A DNA stretch of 42,912 nt, from positions 1 through 42,912 of the forward strand of contig NZ_JAOTBD010000032.1 of NCBI RefSeq assembly GCF_026162625.1, given 5' to 3'. The DNA comes from Paracoccus beibuensis (GTDB lineage Bacteria; Pseudomonadota; Alphaproteobacteria; Rhodobacterales; Rhodobacteraceae). The notes beneath the pieces are model-generated. The model searched no databases, was not told the DNA's origin, and was given only the letters and a program-made list of their open reading frames with translations. Below are positions 1-8,540 of the stretch, one piece after another. Positions within the stretch are counted from its first letter, which is position 1. Each line of letters opens with the position of its first letter. The translations under genes and the position numbers were made by a program.

Positions 1-2
1 AC

Positions 3-107
3 CACGACGACTTCAAGGCCATGCCCGCCCCGGCCGACGCGCGGGTGATCGACACGCGCGGCATCTGGCCCCGCCCCGAATCCCTCACCCCCATCGCCGC
101 CCAATAG
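3..107 (+). CDS. Nucleotide-sugar dehydrogenase, C-terminal end only (partial)
   Basis: The gene enters from the left edge and only its last 34 residues are visible, ending at a TAG. They contain HDDFKAM followed by VIDTRGIW, which resembles the end of the C-terminal UDP-binding domain of UDP-sugar 6-dehydrogenases (WbpA/TviB type), where a conserved His and a V-x-D-x-R-G pattern occur. Such enzymes oxidise UDP-HexNAc or UDP-hexose to the uronic acid for surface polysaccharide. The assignment rests on a short stretch, so the exact substrate is unknown. Confidence 0.55.
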   Translation, partial: HDDFKAMPAPADARVIDTRGIWPRPESLTPIAAQ

Positions 108-176
108 CGCCGACTACGACCCCACCCCCTTCCCCAACCAAAAATGGAAGCGGAGGAATGAGGCGACCGTGGCGGT

Positions 177-199
177 GCCGGGTCGCGTGCGGACCCGGC
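177..199 (-). terminator. GC-rich hairpin after the chemotaxis gene
   Basis: GCCGGGTC and GACCCGGC form a perfect 8-bp stem around a 7-base loop, 10 bases beyond the stop of the minus-strand chemotaxis receptor gene. No T-run follows on the minus strand, so it is a plausible but not classical terminator. It could also stop transcripts of the plus-strand dehydrogenase gene that ends at 107. Confidence 0.4.
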
Positions 200-208
200 C
201 GGCGCCTG

Positions 209-2032
209 CTACCAGGACGACCCGCCAGCCGTGCGCATCCGGTTCGGCGACAGACTGGCCAGATCGTCGCGTGAGCTGGTGCGGAACTGCGCCGCCTTGG
301 CTGCCAGCTGCTCGGTCTGCTCTTCCAGGGCTCGCGCTGCGGCCGTGGTCTGCTCGACCATCGCGGCGTTCTGCTGGGTGACCCGGTCCATCTGGTCGGC
401 CCCCTCGGACAGGGCCCGCAGGCTGTGGGACTGCTCTCGCGTGCTCGAGGCGATCATCGTGATGATCTCTCGCATCGCCGAGACCTCGTCGACGATGGCC
501 ACCAGCGACGTCCCCGACGCACGGACAAGGTCCGCCCCTTCCTGGACCGAGGCGGTCGAGGTGCCGATCAGCTTCTTGATCTCTCGCGCCGCCTCGACGG
601 TCTTGTGGGCCAGCGCCCGCACCTCGTGGGCGACGACGGCGAAGCCCCGCCCGGCCTCGCCCGCACGGGCGGCCTCGATTCCGGCGTTCAGCGCCAGGAG
701 GTTCGTCTGGAAGGCGATCTCGTCGATCACGGTGATGATCGTTCCGATCCGCTGGGTCGAGCCCTCGATCTCGCCCACGGCAGCCACGGCCTTCTGCACC
801 ACCTCGCCGCCGCTCTCGGCGCTGCACTGCGCCGCCTCGACACTGCTCTCGGCGCTCGACGCGCCGTCGGCTGTCTTGTCGACGCCTCTCGAGACCTCTG
901 TCAGCGCCGCCACCGTTTCCTCGAGGTTGGCTGCCTGCTGTTCGGTCCGCTGCGCCAGATCCTGCGCGGCGGCGCTGATCTCGGCCAAGCCTGCGCGCAT
1001 CACCGTCACACCTTCGACCACGACTCCGAACGCCTCGTCCAGCTGCCCCAGCGATTCGTTGAACTGATGCCGGATCGGCCCGAACTCGGCCGCGACATCG
1101 TCAGTGATGCGCACTGTCAGGTCGCCGCAGCTGAGCCTGTCGAAGCCCTGGCTGATCGCGGCCACGAACTCCTGCAGCTCGGCCGCCTTCTGCTTCGTCT
1201 CCTCGGCCATCGCCGTCTGGCGCGCCGCGACGTCGGCCGCCGACTTGGCCAAGCGGTCGCGTTCGATCGTCGCCTCGCGGAACGTCTCGACCGCACGGGC
1301 CATCGCGCCGATCTCATCCCGGCGGCCCGCGCCGGGTGCGGCCATGTCCGTCTGACCATGCGCCAGGCGGCCCATCATGGCGGTCAGCGACCGGATCGGC
1401 CCGCTGATGCTGCGCGACAGCGGAACGGCGCAGGCGATCAGCGCCAGCACCAGCAGCGCCGACCAGAGACCGCTGCGCCGGAGCTCTGCCATGAAGTCGG
1501 CGGTGATGTCGTCCACATAAAGCCCGGCGCCGACGGTCCAGTCCCAGGGCGCGAACTGGGACGAATAAGAGAGCTTCGGCTGCGGGTCGCCACCCGACAA
1601 GCGTTCAACGTGATAGTCGGTGAAGCCCCCTCCCGCCTGCGCGGTCTGGATCATCTGACGGATGTGCAGCTTGCCCTTCGCATCCGTGGCGTCCCATGCT
1701 TGAGTGCCTTCTCGCGCGACATCGGGGTGCATGATCCGCAGTCCCGTCGTGTCATAGATGAAGACGTAATCGTCGTCGCCATAGCGAATTGCGCGCGCAG
1801 CCTCTTTCGCGCGGGTTTGCGCCTCTTGCAGTGTCATCGCACCGGCATCCACCTGATCGGCGAAATGCGCGAGGATGCTCATGGTGCTTTCGACCTGCGT
1901 GGAGATCAGCTTCTTGCGGTCATTCCACATCACCTTGTTCAACGACATCAGCTGCAGCGACATCGCAAGGATGCTCAGCGTCACGGCCACGCCTATCATC
2001 AAGGTCAGCTTCTTCGAGATGCCAAAGGTCAT
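209..2032 (-). CDS. Methyl-accepting chemotaxis protein with single Cache domain
   Basis: A 607-residue transmembrane chemoreceptor that would signal to CheA/CheW. Visible parts: TM1 at about 9-30; a periplasmic sCache_2-like sensor at about 35-185 with the YVFIYD pattern; TM2 at about 189-208; a HAMP at about 208-262 and a second HAMP-like stretch at about 283-335; and the highly conserved MCP hairpin tip at about 436-475 ([20 protein letters not shown]). I chose the ATG at 2032 (MTFGISKK) because it is preceded by a purine-rich GGAAGGGACGGGACG. A start 12 codons upstream is in frame but lacks this. No C-terminal CheR-binding pentapeptide is visible. The Cache class often senses small organic acids, but the ligand cannot be told. 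Confidence 0.93.
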   Translation of the reverse strand: MTFGISKKLTLMIGVAVTLSILAMSLQLMSLNKVMWNDRKKLISTQVESTMSILAHFADQVDAGAMTLQEAQTRAKEAARAIRYGDDDYVFIYDTTGLRIMHPDVAREGTQAWDATDAKGKLHIRQMIQTAQAGGGFTDYHVERLSGGDPQPKLSYSSQFAPWDWTVGAGLYVDDITADFMAELRRSGLWSALLVLALIACAVPLSRSISGPIRSLTAMMGRLAHGQTDMAAPGAGRRDEIGAMARAVETFREATIERDRLAKSAADVAARQTAMAEETKQKAAELQEFVAAISQGFDRLSCGDLTVRITDDVAAEFGPIRHQFNESLGQLDEAFGVVVEGVTVMRAGLAEISAAAQDLAQRTEQQAANLEETVAALTEVSRGVDKTADGASSAESSVEAAQCSAESGGEVVQKAVAAVGEIEGSTQRIGTIITVIDEIAFQTNLLALNAGIEAARAGEAGRGFAVVAHEVRALAHKTVEAAREIKKLIGTSTASVQEGADLVRASGTSLVAIVDEVSAMREIITMIASSTREQSHSLRALSEGADQMDRVTQQNAAMVEQTTAAARALEEQTEQLAAKAAQFRTSSRDDLASLSPNRMRTAGGSSW

Positions 2033-2112
2033 CGTCCCGTCCCTTCCGGATTTGCCAGCCCCTGGCATAGTCCGAAAAGGTCAAGGCAAGGTTTACGGCG
2101 GCCCGTCCGGGC

Positions 2113-3360
2113 TCAGATGCTGCCGGACGGCTCTTCCGGCTCGACCAGCTCGCGGGTGATGGCACGGGCGGCGGGCTCGTCCTCGGCCTCGGCGCCGGTC
2201 TCGACCAGTTCCTTGGCCTCGGCCTCGTCCTCGTCCAGCGCAGGGGGCTGGTCTCCCGCCAGGAAGTTGCCGAACTTCTCCCACCCTGGAACATGTTCGG
2301 CCAGCACGCGCATCACGACCAGGACGGGGACCGCTATCACCATGCCGAGCACCGACCACAGCCATGCCCACAGCGCCACCGCCAGAAAGACCACCACCGT
2401 GTTCATCTGCAGCCGGCGCGACACGAAATAGGGCGTGATGATCTGCCCCTCGAGCGAGGTCAGCCCCAGATAGGTCAGCGCGACCATCGCGGGCCAGAAC
2501 AGGCCCGGCATGACCACCAGCGCCACCAGGCCAGAAATGGCGACCCCCATGATCGCGCCCAGGTACGGAATGTAGTTCAGGACGAACCCGCCGATCCCGA
2601 ACAGCAGCGCGCCTGGCATTCCCCAGGCCCACATCGACAGCCCGATCGCCAGGCCCAGGCAGGCGTTGATGATGGTGATCGCGCCCAGGTAGTTGCCAAG
2701 GGAATCCTCGATCTCCCGCAGGGCCAGGTAGGCGCCCCGCTTGTCGCGCATGCGGTCGAAGCTCTGCACGATCTTCAGATAAAGAAGGTCGCCGGACGCG
2801 ATCATGAAGAACAGCAGGATCAGCGTGAAGACCGTCTGGCCCAGCAGCAGCGGCGCGGTCTTCACGACCATCCCCAGCGTCGTCTCGCCGTCCTCCTCGA
2901 TGCGGATGGCAGGCGCTTCACCGGTCTGGTCGTCCTCGGTCTGCGCGTTCTCGATGCGCTCGGCCGCGTCGCGCAGGTCGGCAAGGCTGTCGCGGACGCT
3001 GTCGAACTTCTGCTCCAGCTGATAGCTGATCAGCGGCATGTTGTTCATCGCGCGGCTGATCGGCCCGCTTGCCGCATAGGCGATCACAGCGACACTGAGA
3101 AGAATGGACAGCGTGATGCCGGCGGCGGTCAGTCCATCCGGAACGCCCCGACGCTCGGCGAAGCGGCGTAACGGCGTGAAGACGAAAAACAGCAGCACCG
3201 CCATCGTCACCGGCATCAGGAAGTCGCGTCCGGCCGCGATGGCCGAAAATCCCAGGATCAGGAAGATGCCGATGACGGCCCAGTTCGCCAGCCGCGGAAC
3301 AGAGCTTTCGCCCTCGGCGCTGAAGCGCGGAAACAGAAAGCCCTTGTCTGGACCTGGCAT
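2113..3360 (-). CDS. AI-2E family (PerM-like) permease
   Basis: A 415-residue integral membrane protein with the AI-2E transporter family plan: two hydrophobic helices near the N-terminus (about 20-70), a third helix, a long charged loop (about 95-165), then a C-terminal bundle of helices with the family-like stretch GFVLNYIPYLGAIMG and a Gly/Pro-rich end. The C-terminal 45 residues are acidic (Glu/Asp rich), which is a variable tail. The family includes the TqsA exporter and Na+/H+ antiporter-like members, so the substrate is open. I chose the ATG at 3360 (MPGPDKGF), preceded by GGGGGG. A frame extension further upstream looks non-coding. The gene is 80 bases upstream of the chemoreceptor on the same strand. 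Confidence 0.9.
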   Translation of the reverse strand: MPGPDKGFLFPRFSAEGESSVPRLANWAVIGIFLILGFSAIAAGRDFLMPVTMAVLLFFVFTPLRRFAERRGVPDGLTAAGITLSILLSVAVIAYAASGPISRAMNNMPLISYQLEQKFDSVRDSLADLRDAAERIENAQTEDDQTGEAPAIRIEEDGETTLGMVVKTAPLLLGQTVFTLILLFFMIASGDLLYLKIVQSFDRMRDKRGAYLALREIEDSLGNYLGAITIINACLGLAIGLSMWAWGMPGALLFGIGGFVLNYIPYLGAIMGVAISGLVALVVMPGLFWPAMVALTYLGLTSLEGQIITPYFVSRRLQMNTVVVFLAVALWAWLWSVLGMVIAVPVLVVMRVLAEHVPGWEKFGNFLAGDQPPALDEDEAEAKELVETGAEAEDEPAARAITRELVEPEEPSGSI

Positions 3361-3426
3361 CAAGACCCCCCACATGCCTCGCACGACCCTTTCGGAACCC
3401 GTGCAGAAGACGCTGGCAAACGCGAA

Positions 3427-3453
3427 CGGCGGCCCGGATGTTCCGGACCGCCG
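3427..3453 (-). terminator. Hairpin after the spermidine operon
   Basis: A 12-bp stem (CGGCGGCCCGGA against TCCGGACCGCCG, one mismatch) with a TGT loop lies 25 bases beyond the stop of the carboxyspermidine dehydrogenase gene. There is no clear T-run. It probably ends the two-gene operon before the AI-2E permease gene. Confidence 0.5.
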
Positions 3454-3478
3454 CGCATTCTTGCCAAAGATCAAGCCA

Positions 3479-4705
3479 TCAGATCGGGCGGTCGCCCTCA
3501 GCGTCGATGACGCGGGTGGGCAGGCCCATCTGGCCCAGCAGCTCCAGGAACGGCCGTGCGGGCAGATCCTCGACATTGGCCATCTTCTTGACGTCCCACG
3601 GACCGCGGGCGATCAGGATGGCTGCCGCGACCGGTGGCACACCGGCGGTATAGCTGATGCCCTGGCTGCCGACCTCCTCATAGGCTTCCTTGTGGTCGGC
3701 GACGTTATAGATGAAGACCTCGCCGGGGTTGCCGTCGCGGGTGCCCTTGACCAGGTCGCCGATGCAGGTCTTGCCTTCGTAATCCGGCGCCAGGCTGGCC
3801 GGGTCGGGCAGCACGGCCTTGACCACCTTCAGCGGCACGACCTCGGACCCGTCGGCCAACTTGACAGGCTGTTCCGACAGAAGGCCCAGCTTCTGCAGGA
3901 CGGTGAAGACGTTGATGTAATGCTCGCCAAAGCCCATCCAGAACCGCACATCCGCCTGTGGGAACCTGGCCGAGAGGCTGTGAACCTCGTCATGGCCGGA
4001 CAGGTAGGCGGTGCGCTTGCCGACAACGGGCAGGTCCCATTCGCGACCCACCTCGAACATGCGGTTTTCCTGCCACGCTCCCTTCTGCCAGGAATATACC
4101 GTGCCGGTGAACTCGCGGAAGTTGATCTCGGGGTCGAAGTTCGTGGCGAACCAGCGGCCATGGCTGCCCGCGTTGATGTCGACGATGTCGATGCTGTCGA
4201 TCTTGTCGAAATACTCGTCCTCGGCCAGGCGGGCATAGGCGTTCACCACGCCCGGATCGAAGCCCGCGCCCAGCACGGCGGTGATGCCGGCACGGGCCAC
4301 GTCCTCGCGCCGCTTCCATTCATAGTTGCCGTACCAGGGCGGCGTCTCGCAGACCTTGGATGGGTCTTCGTGAATGGCGGTGTCGATATAGGCGGCGCCA
4401 GCGCGGATGCAGCCCTCCAGCACGGTCATGTTGATAAAGGCCGTGCCCACGTTGATCACGATGCCCGCGTCCACCTTGCGGATCAGCGTTTCCACCGCGA
4501 CCGCATCCATCGCGTCCAGCGCATGGCTGTTGAAGGGCATGTCGTGGCCCTTGTCGCGCAGGGTCTGGATGATCGCATCGGCCTTGGCCTGAGTCCGGTT
4601 CGCGATGTGCAGCTCGCCGAACTCGACCGCCCATTGCGCGACCTTGTGCGCCGTGACCTGCGCCACGCCGCCCGCACCGATGATGAGCACGTTCTTCTTC
4701 GCCAA
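3479..4705 (-). CDS. Carboxyspermidine/carboxynorspermidine dehydrogenase (saccharopine dehydrogenase family)
   Basis: A 408-residue Rossmann-fold enzyme that reductively condenses aspartate semialdehyde with putrescine (or diaminopropane), using NAD(P)H, to give carboxyspermidine (carboxynorspermidine). An N-terminal nucleotide-binding motif IIGAGGVAQ (about 8-16) and saccharopine-dehydrogenase-like stretches (TAFINMTVLEGCI, GAGFDPGVVNAYA) are visible, and the length is normal for the family. The start codon is TTG at 4703-4705, chosen because AAGGAG lies at ideal distance before it and the next residues (AKKNVLIIG) begin the fold. It follows the decarboxylase gene by 35 bases in the same operon, which supports the polyamine role over lysine metabolism. 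Confidence 0.9.
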   Translation of the reverse strand: MAKKNVLIIGAGGVAQVTAHKVAQWAVEFGELHIANRTQAKADAIIQTLRDKGHDMPFNSHALDAMDAVAVETLIRKVDAGIVINVGTAFINMTVLEGCIRAGAAYIDTAIHEDPSKVCETPPWYGNYEWKRREDVARAGITAVLGAGFDPGVVNAYARLAEDEYFDKIDSIDIVDINAGSHGRWFATNFDPEINFREFTGTVYSWQKGAWQENRMFEVGREWDLPVVGKRTAYLSGHDEVHSLSARFPQADVRFWMGFGEHYINVFTVLQKLGLLSEQPVKLADGSEVVPLKVVKAVLPDPASLAPDYEGKTCIGDLVKGTRDGNPGEVFIYNVADHKEAYEEVGSQGISYTAGVPPVAAAILIARGPWDVKKMANVEDLPARPFLELLGQMGLPTRVIDAEGDRPI

Positions 4706-4740
4706 TTCTGTCTCCTTCAGGTGGCAGAGGTTGGGTCGCC

Positions 4741-5841
4741 TCAGGAAAGGCTGCCTTTGTAATCGTCATAGCCGAAGCTGCGGACGGTGCGGACCGATCC
4801 GTCCTCCTCCAGACGGGCAATGGTGGGCATGGCCACGCCGTTGAACCAGTTCTTCTTGACCATCGTATATCCGGCCGCGTCCTGGATGCTGATCCGGTCG
4901 CCGACCTGCAACGGGCGCTCGAAGCGCGCCTCTCCGAAGATGTCGCCGGCGAGGCAGGTCTTGCCGGCCACCTGATAGGCGTGGTCCCCGTCTTTCGGAA
5001 GCTTGGCGTCCTCGCGATAGATCAGCAAGTCCAGCATGTGCGCTTCGGTGCTGCTGTCGACGATGGCAACCTGCTTGCCGTTGTCGATGATGTCCAGCAC
5101 GCTGACCTCCAGCGTGGTGGTGCGGGTGACGCTGGCCTCGCCCGGCTCCAGGAAGGCCTGCACGCCGAAGCGGTCCTGGAACGCCTTCAGCCGGTCGGCC
5201 AGACGCTCCAGCGGATAGCCCTCGCCGGTGAAATGGATGCCGCCGCCGAGCGACACCCAGTCCAGCCGCTTCAGCAACCCGCCGAACTCGTCCTCGATCC
5301 GGGTCAGCTGGCGGTCGAAGAGGTCGAAGTCCGCGTTCTCGCAGTTATAGTGGATCATCACGCCGTTGATGTGATCCAAGGCGGTTTCCAGCCGGGCCGG
5401 GTCCGCCTCGCCCAGCCGCGAGAAGGGCCGCGCAGGGTCGGCAAGGTCGAACCCGCTGGTTGAAAAGCGCGGGTTCAGGCGCAGGCCGGTGGCGATGCCT
5501 TTGGTGCGGTCGGCGAAGCGATCCAGCTGCGACAAGCTGTTGAAGATGATCTTGTCGGCATAGCTGACGGCCTCGTCGATCTCGTGGTCCGCCCAGGCCA
5601 CCGAATAGGCGTGGGTTTCGCGGCCGAACTCCTCGTGCCCCAGCCGCAGCTCGAACAGCGACGACGAGGTTGTGCCGTCCATGTAGTCGCGCATCAGATC
5701 GAAGACCGACCAGGTGGCAAAACATTTCAGCGCCAGAAGCGCCTTGGCGCCCGACGCCTCGCGCAGCCAGGCGACCTTTTCCATGTTGGCCCGCAGCTTG
5801 GCCATGTCGATCAGGTAATGGGGCGTCTGCGGCAGGGTCAT
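4741..5841 (-). CDS. nspC: Carboxynorspermidine/carboxyspermidine decarboxylase
   Basis: A 366-residue PLP-dependent alanine-racemase-fold decarboxylase that removes CO2 from carboxyspermidine to give spermidine. The PLP lysine is K39 in LLALKCFA. Other family signatures are HYNCEN, SLGGGIHFTGEG, FLEPGEA and the Cys-containing KTCLAGDIFGE. I chose the ATG at 5841 (MTLPQTPHYLID), because the substrate-barrel domain starts at once. A longer in-frame start lies in the promoter region. It is the first gene of the operon with the carboxyspermidine dehydrogenase. This pair replaces the S-adenosylmethionine route to spermidine. Confidence 0.93.
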   Translation of the reverse strand: MTLPQTPHYLIDMAKLRANMEKVAWLREASGAKALLALKCFATWSVFDLMRDYMDGTTSSSLFELRLGHEEFGRETHAYSVAWADHEIDEAVSYADKIIFNSLSQLDRFADRTKGIATGLRLNPRFSTSGFDLADPARPFSRLGEADPARLETALDHINGVMIHYNCENADFDLFDRQLTRIEDEFGGLLKRLDWVSLGGGIHFTGEGYPLERLADRLKAFQDRFGVQAFLEPGEASVTRTTTLEVSVLDIIDNGKQVAIVDSSTEAHMLDLLIYREDAKLPKDGDHAYQVAGKTCLAGDIFGEARFERPLQVGDRISIQDAAGYTMVKKNWFNGVAMPTIARLEEDGSVRTVRSFGYDDYKGSLS

Positions 5842-5889
5842 GGGCGAATTCCTTCGGTGGCGCGGACGGGACGGGCGTGCGAGGCCGCC

Positions 5890-5927
5890 CATATAGAGAA
5901 GCACCTTGTTCTTCGCAAGGAAACAAG
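5890..5927 (-). promoter_or_regulatory. Promoter of the spermidine operon with overlapping inverted repeat
   Basis: On the minus strand TTGCGA (5913-5918) and TATATG (5890-5895) are separated by 17 bases, a good sigma70-type promoter about 50 bases before nspC. The inverted repeat CTTGTT-N11-AACAAG (5905-5927) straddles the -35 box, as a repressor site would. The regulator is unknown. Confidence 0.45.
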
Positions 5928-5961
5928 ACGGGTCGGTGAACGGCGGCGGCCCCCCTGACGC

Positions 5962-6342
5962 TCAGCCGGCGGCGAAGCGTCGCAACTCTCGCTTGACCAG
6001 TTCCAGTTCGGCCCGCAGCGTGGCGATCTCGGCCATCAGATCCTCGTCCAGCGGCTGGCCTGCCAGCAGGACAAGACGCGCCAGCACCCGTCCGTCGGGG
6101 CGCAGTCCCTCCCCGCGGGCACCTTCTTCGGCCTTGAGCAGCAGTGTCTGCACGCCACTGGTCAGCACCTCGGCCGGCAGGCCGAGCTCGACATGCCACG
6201 CGTCAGGCCCGTCGGCGACGGGCACAACCTCGGCCATAATTTCACCGTGCTGGACCAGGACCACACGGGCCGGTGCCTGCGTCCCCCGCAAACAACCGCG
6301 CCACACGCCGCCCCGGAGGCCATGATCCTCGAAAATCGGCAT
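5962..6342 (-). CDS. Uncharacterised 126-residue protein
   Basis: I do not recognise a family. The protein begins MPIFEDHGLRGGVWRG, has a beta-rich middle (ARVVLVQHGEIMAEV, WHVELGLPAEVL) and ends in a short charged helix (LMAEIATLRAELELVKRELRR) that could be a coiled coil. No signal peptide or membrane segment is seen. The start at 6342 is supported by GAAGGAGG at good spacing. It follows the DUF6478-type gene by 10 bases, so the two are probably co-transcribed and may act together. Confidence 0.75.
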   Translation of the reverse strand: MPIFEDHGLRGGVWRGCLRGTQAPARVVLVQHGEIMAEVVPVADGPDAWHVELGLPAEVLTSGVQTLLLKAEEGARGEGLRPDGRVLARLVLLAGQPLDEDLMAEIATLRAELELVKRELRRFAAG

Positions 6343-6352
6343 GACGCCTCCT

Positions 6353-7141
6353 TCACATCTGTGCACGCGGATGGCGGGACAGGATCGCGTCGCGCAGCGC
6401 CACGGCGTTCATGTACGGCGCCTCGAAGATGACATCCAGCCACGCCTTGTCGACCGACCGCTGGGACAGGTTCGCATAGGCAAGGTCGAACTCGATGATG
6501 CGGTGACAGTTCCGACCGGCAATGTCGTCGCCCATCTTGCGCAGCAGCGTTTCGGTGTTCGGGCCCTGCTGGACGTTCAGCCGTGCATAGACGGCGATGG
6601 GGCGTTCAGCCTGCAGGACCGACTCCAGCCTCAGAATATGGTGGCTTGCCAGGTCCTCCAGCGCATCGGATGGCAGAGACAGCGAAAGCGACAGGAAGCT
6701 GCCGGTGAACCCCATCACCTCGAGCGAGAGGCCGAAATCCGACAGGTCGGTGGCCCGGCGGTTGCGGACCTGCCGCAGGATCAGCGCCCGTTCCCCGCAA
6801 TCGTGAAACAGCGCAACCTCGTCCGACAGCCATTTTCCGTCACCGGGGGCGACCAGTGCGGGGGCTGCCGTGCGGCTCCGCATCACCTGCGGGCGCCACC
6901 GCCAGTCTGTGCCGGCCGGCAGGTCGATCCGGCGCAGCGAATCGCGCGGTCCCAGGGCCCGCGCATCGGCCGCCTGAAGAAAGCGGGACAGGACGTGCTG
7001 CAGGGCCCGCGCCTCGTCCCTCAGGTTTTCCGATACCGGGCCGGGGCGGCGCAGGACGCTTGCGTGCATCCGCTGCCACTGGCGCGCCGCGTTGGCGCGA
7101 AAGCGCCGCCGCAGCCAACCCCTGCCCCGCACTACCGCCAC
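6353..7141 (-). CDS. DUF6478-type family protein, function unknown
   Basis: A 262-residue soluble protein resembling what I recall of the Rhodobacterales DUF6478 family. It has a basic N-terminal helix (RRRFRANAARQWQRM), a central WRWRPQVMR segment, then EVALFHDCGERALILRQVRN and FTGSFLSLSLSLP, and it ends IFEAPYMNAVALRDAILSRHPRA. No enzyme motif is evident. The start is a GTG at 7139-7141 with a weak GGCGGG before it; the start choice is uncertain but fits the family N-terminus. It is upstream of and probably co-transcribed with the 126-residue unknown. Confidence 0.75.
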   Translation of the reverse strand: MAVVRGRGWLRRRFRANAARQWQRMHASVLRRPGPVSENLRDEARALQHVLSRFLQAADARALGPRDSLRRIDLPAGTDWRWRPQVMRSRTAAPALVAPGDGKWLSDEVALFHDCGERALILRQVRNRRATDLSDFGLSLEVMGFTGSFLSLSLSLPSDALEDLASHHILRLESVLQAERPIAVYARLNVQQGPNTETLLRKMGDDIAGRNCHRIIEFDLAYANLSQRSVDKAWLDVIFEAPYMNAVALRDAILSRHPRAQM

Positions 7142-7285
7142 CCCGCCTGCGCCCCGGAACGCCGGCAGCGCCCGTCAGGTGAGGGACATCCTTCGGAACA
7201 AGGATCGATCATTCGCCGTAACCCGCCACATCCTGTCTGCGACCGGGATAGACCGTGACGCAAGCGGCGACAACCCTCGGATGTA

Positions 7286-7621
7286 TCAGGCCACCAGCGC
7301 GTCCAGCCGCGCCGCGCAGATGAAGTCGTTGCGGGTCAGCCCGCCCGCCTCGTGCGTGGTGAAGGTGACGGCGCAGTATCCCCAGCCGAAGGCGATATCG
7401 GGGTGGTGGCCCTGCTTGTTGCCCAGCCACGCGGCCAGGTTCGCCATCTCGACCGCCTTGGCGAAGCCCTTGAAGTCGAAGCGCCGGGTGATGGCGGTGC
7501 CGTCGCCGGACATGGTCCAGCCGGTCAGTTCTGCCATCATGGTCTGGGCGCTGTCGGCGTCCAGGGCTGCGATGCCCCCCTGGCAGGGCTCGCAGGTGCT
7601 GGTGGCAAGATCGTCGGTCAT
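7286..7621 (-). CDS. phhB: 4a-hydroxytetrahydrobiopterin dehydratase
   Basis: A 111-residue pterin-4a-carbinolamine dehydratase that regenerates the pterin cofactor after each phenylalanine hydroxylase turnover. The family core is visible: the strand ITRRFDFKGFAKAVEMANLAA, then the HHPDI histidines and the F-T-x-H-E-A-G-G-L-T segment, followed by NDF. The start at 7621 (MTDDLATS) is preceded by GAGGAG. Another ATG two codons upstream is possible. It lies 10 bases after phhA and is surely co-expressed with it. Confidence 0.93.
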   Translation of the reverse strand: MTDDLATSTCEPCQGGIAALDADSAQTMMAELTGWTMSGDGTAITRRFDFKGFAKAVEMANLAAWLGNKQGHHPDIAFGWGYCAVTFTTHEAGGLTRNDFICAARLDALVA

Positions 7622-7631
7622 CTGCATCTCC

Positions 7632-8423
7632 TCAGGCGGCATCCTTGGGTGGATATTTCGGGGCGTGCAGCCCCAGCGAACGGGCGTGCCCGACATCGGA
7701 CAGCAGGTCGCGGCGGGCGGCGGCGAACAGGTCGTCCAGGTTGTCTATCACGAAATAGACCGGCTGGTGGATATCGATGCGGTAAGGCGTGCGCAGGATG
7801 TCGATCACGCCGAACGGCCGATGTTCGGGCTGGCCCGAGATTGCCCAGGGCAGTTCCGTGACCGAACTTGCCAGCCCCGACCCCAGCGCCTTCAGCTGGC
7901 CAGCCTCGCGCATCAGCCCGAACTCGATCGAGAACCAGTAGAGGCGGATCAGCCAGCTGTAGTCCGACTTGCCGCAGCGCGTCCCCGCCTCGCCGATGGC
8001 CTGGCTGAAGGCGGCGAAGGCCGGGTCGGTCAGCAGGGGCGTGTGGCCGAAGATCTCGTGGAAGATGTCGGGCTCCTCTATATAGTCGAAGTGCTTGCGC
8101 TTGCGGATGAAGCTGGCGGCCGGGAACGTCCGGTCGGCCAGCATCCCGAAGAAGCGACCGAAGCCGATCAGCGCCGGCACGGGCTCGACCCGCCAGCCGG
8201 TCAGCGTGCCCAGCTTCGCGGACACGTCGGGACATTGCGGCACGCGGTCGGCGCGCAGGTCCAGAAGCTCCAGCCCGCGCAGATAGGGCGCGGCCATGTG
8301 GCGGCGCACGGCCGGCAACTGCTGCACCACGAGGTCACGCCAGACGGCGTCTTCTTCGGCGTCATAGGTGATGAAGCCGCGGTCGTCGGGATGCTTCGCC
8401 TCGTATTCGGTGGACTTGGGCAT
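7632..8423 (-). CDS. phhA: Phenylalanine 4-monooxygenase
   Basis: A 263-residue aromatic amino acid hydroxylase that converts L-phenylalanine to L-tyrosine with O2 and tetrahydropterin. The Fe(II) ligands are visible as H122 and H127 (FHEIFGHTPLL) and E167 (SIEFGL). Length is that of the single-domain bacterial enzymes, with no ACT regulatory domain. The start at 8423 (MPKSTEYE) has GAGGAGG upstream. The reading frame stays open further upstream but that part is antisense to the Lrp-type gene. The gene heads an operon with phhB and is divergent from the Lrp-type regulator. Confidence 0.95.
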   Translation of the reverse strand: MPKSTEYEAKHPDDRGFITYDAEEDAVWRDLVVQQLPAVRRHMAAPYLRGLELLDLRADRVPQCPDVSAKLGTLTGWRVEPVPALIGFGRFFGMLADRTFPAASFIRKRKHFDYIEEPDIFHEIFGHTPLLTDPAFAAFSQAIGEAGTRCGKSDYSWLIRLYWFSIEFGLMREAGQLKALGSGLASSVTELPWAISGQPEHRPFGVIDILRTPYRIDIHQPVYFVIDNLDDLFAAARRDLLSDVGHARSLGLHAPKYPPKDAA

Positions 8424-8540
8424 GGTGGTTCCTCCTCGGAGACAGTCTAGCGCCGATGTCTGAAAAACCTTGCCCAGATGGGCCGCCGGACGCATTCTTC
8501 GGGAACAGGATGCCCGCGCGTCGGGGTCAGGGGGAATCGC

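Noticed and set aside
425..2431. Long plus-strand open frame opposite the chemoreceptor gene
   Set aside because: It is antisense to a clear MCP gene, and its Arg/Gly/His-rich translation has no domain; such frames are common in GC-rich DNA.
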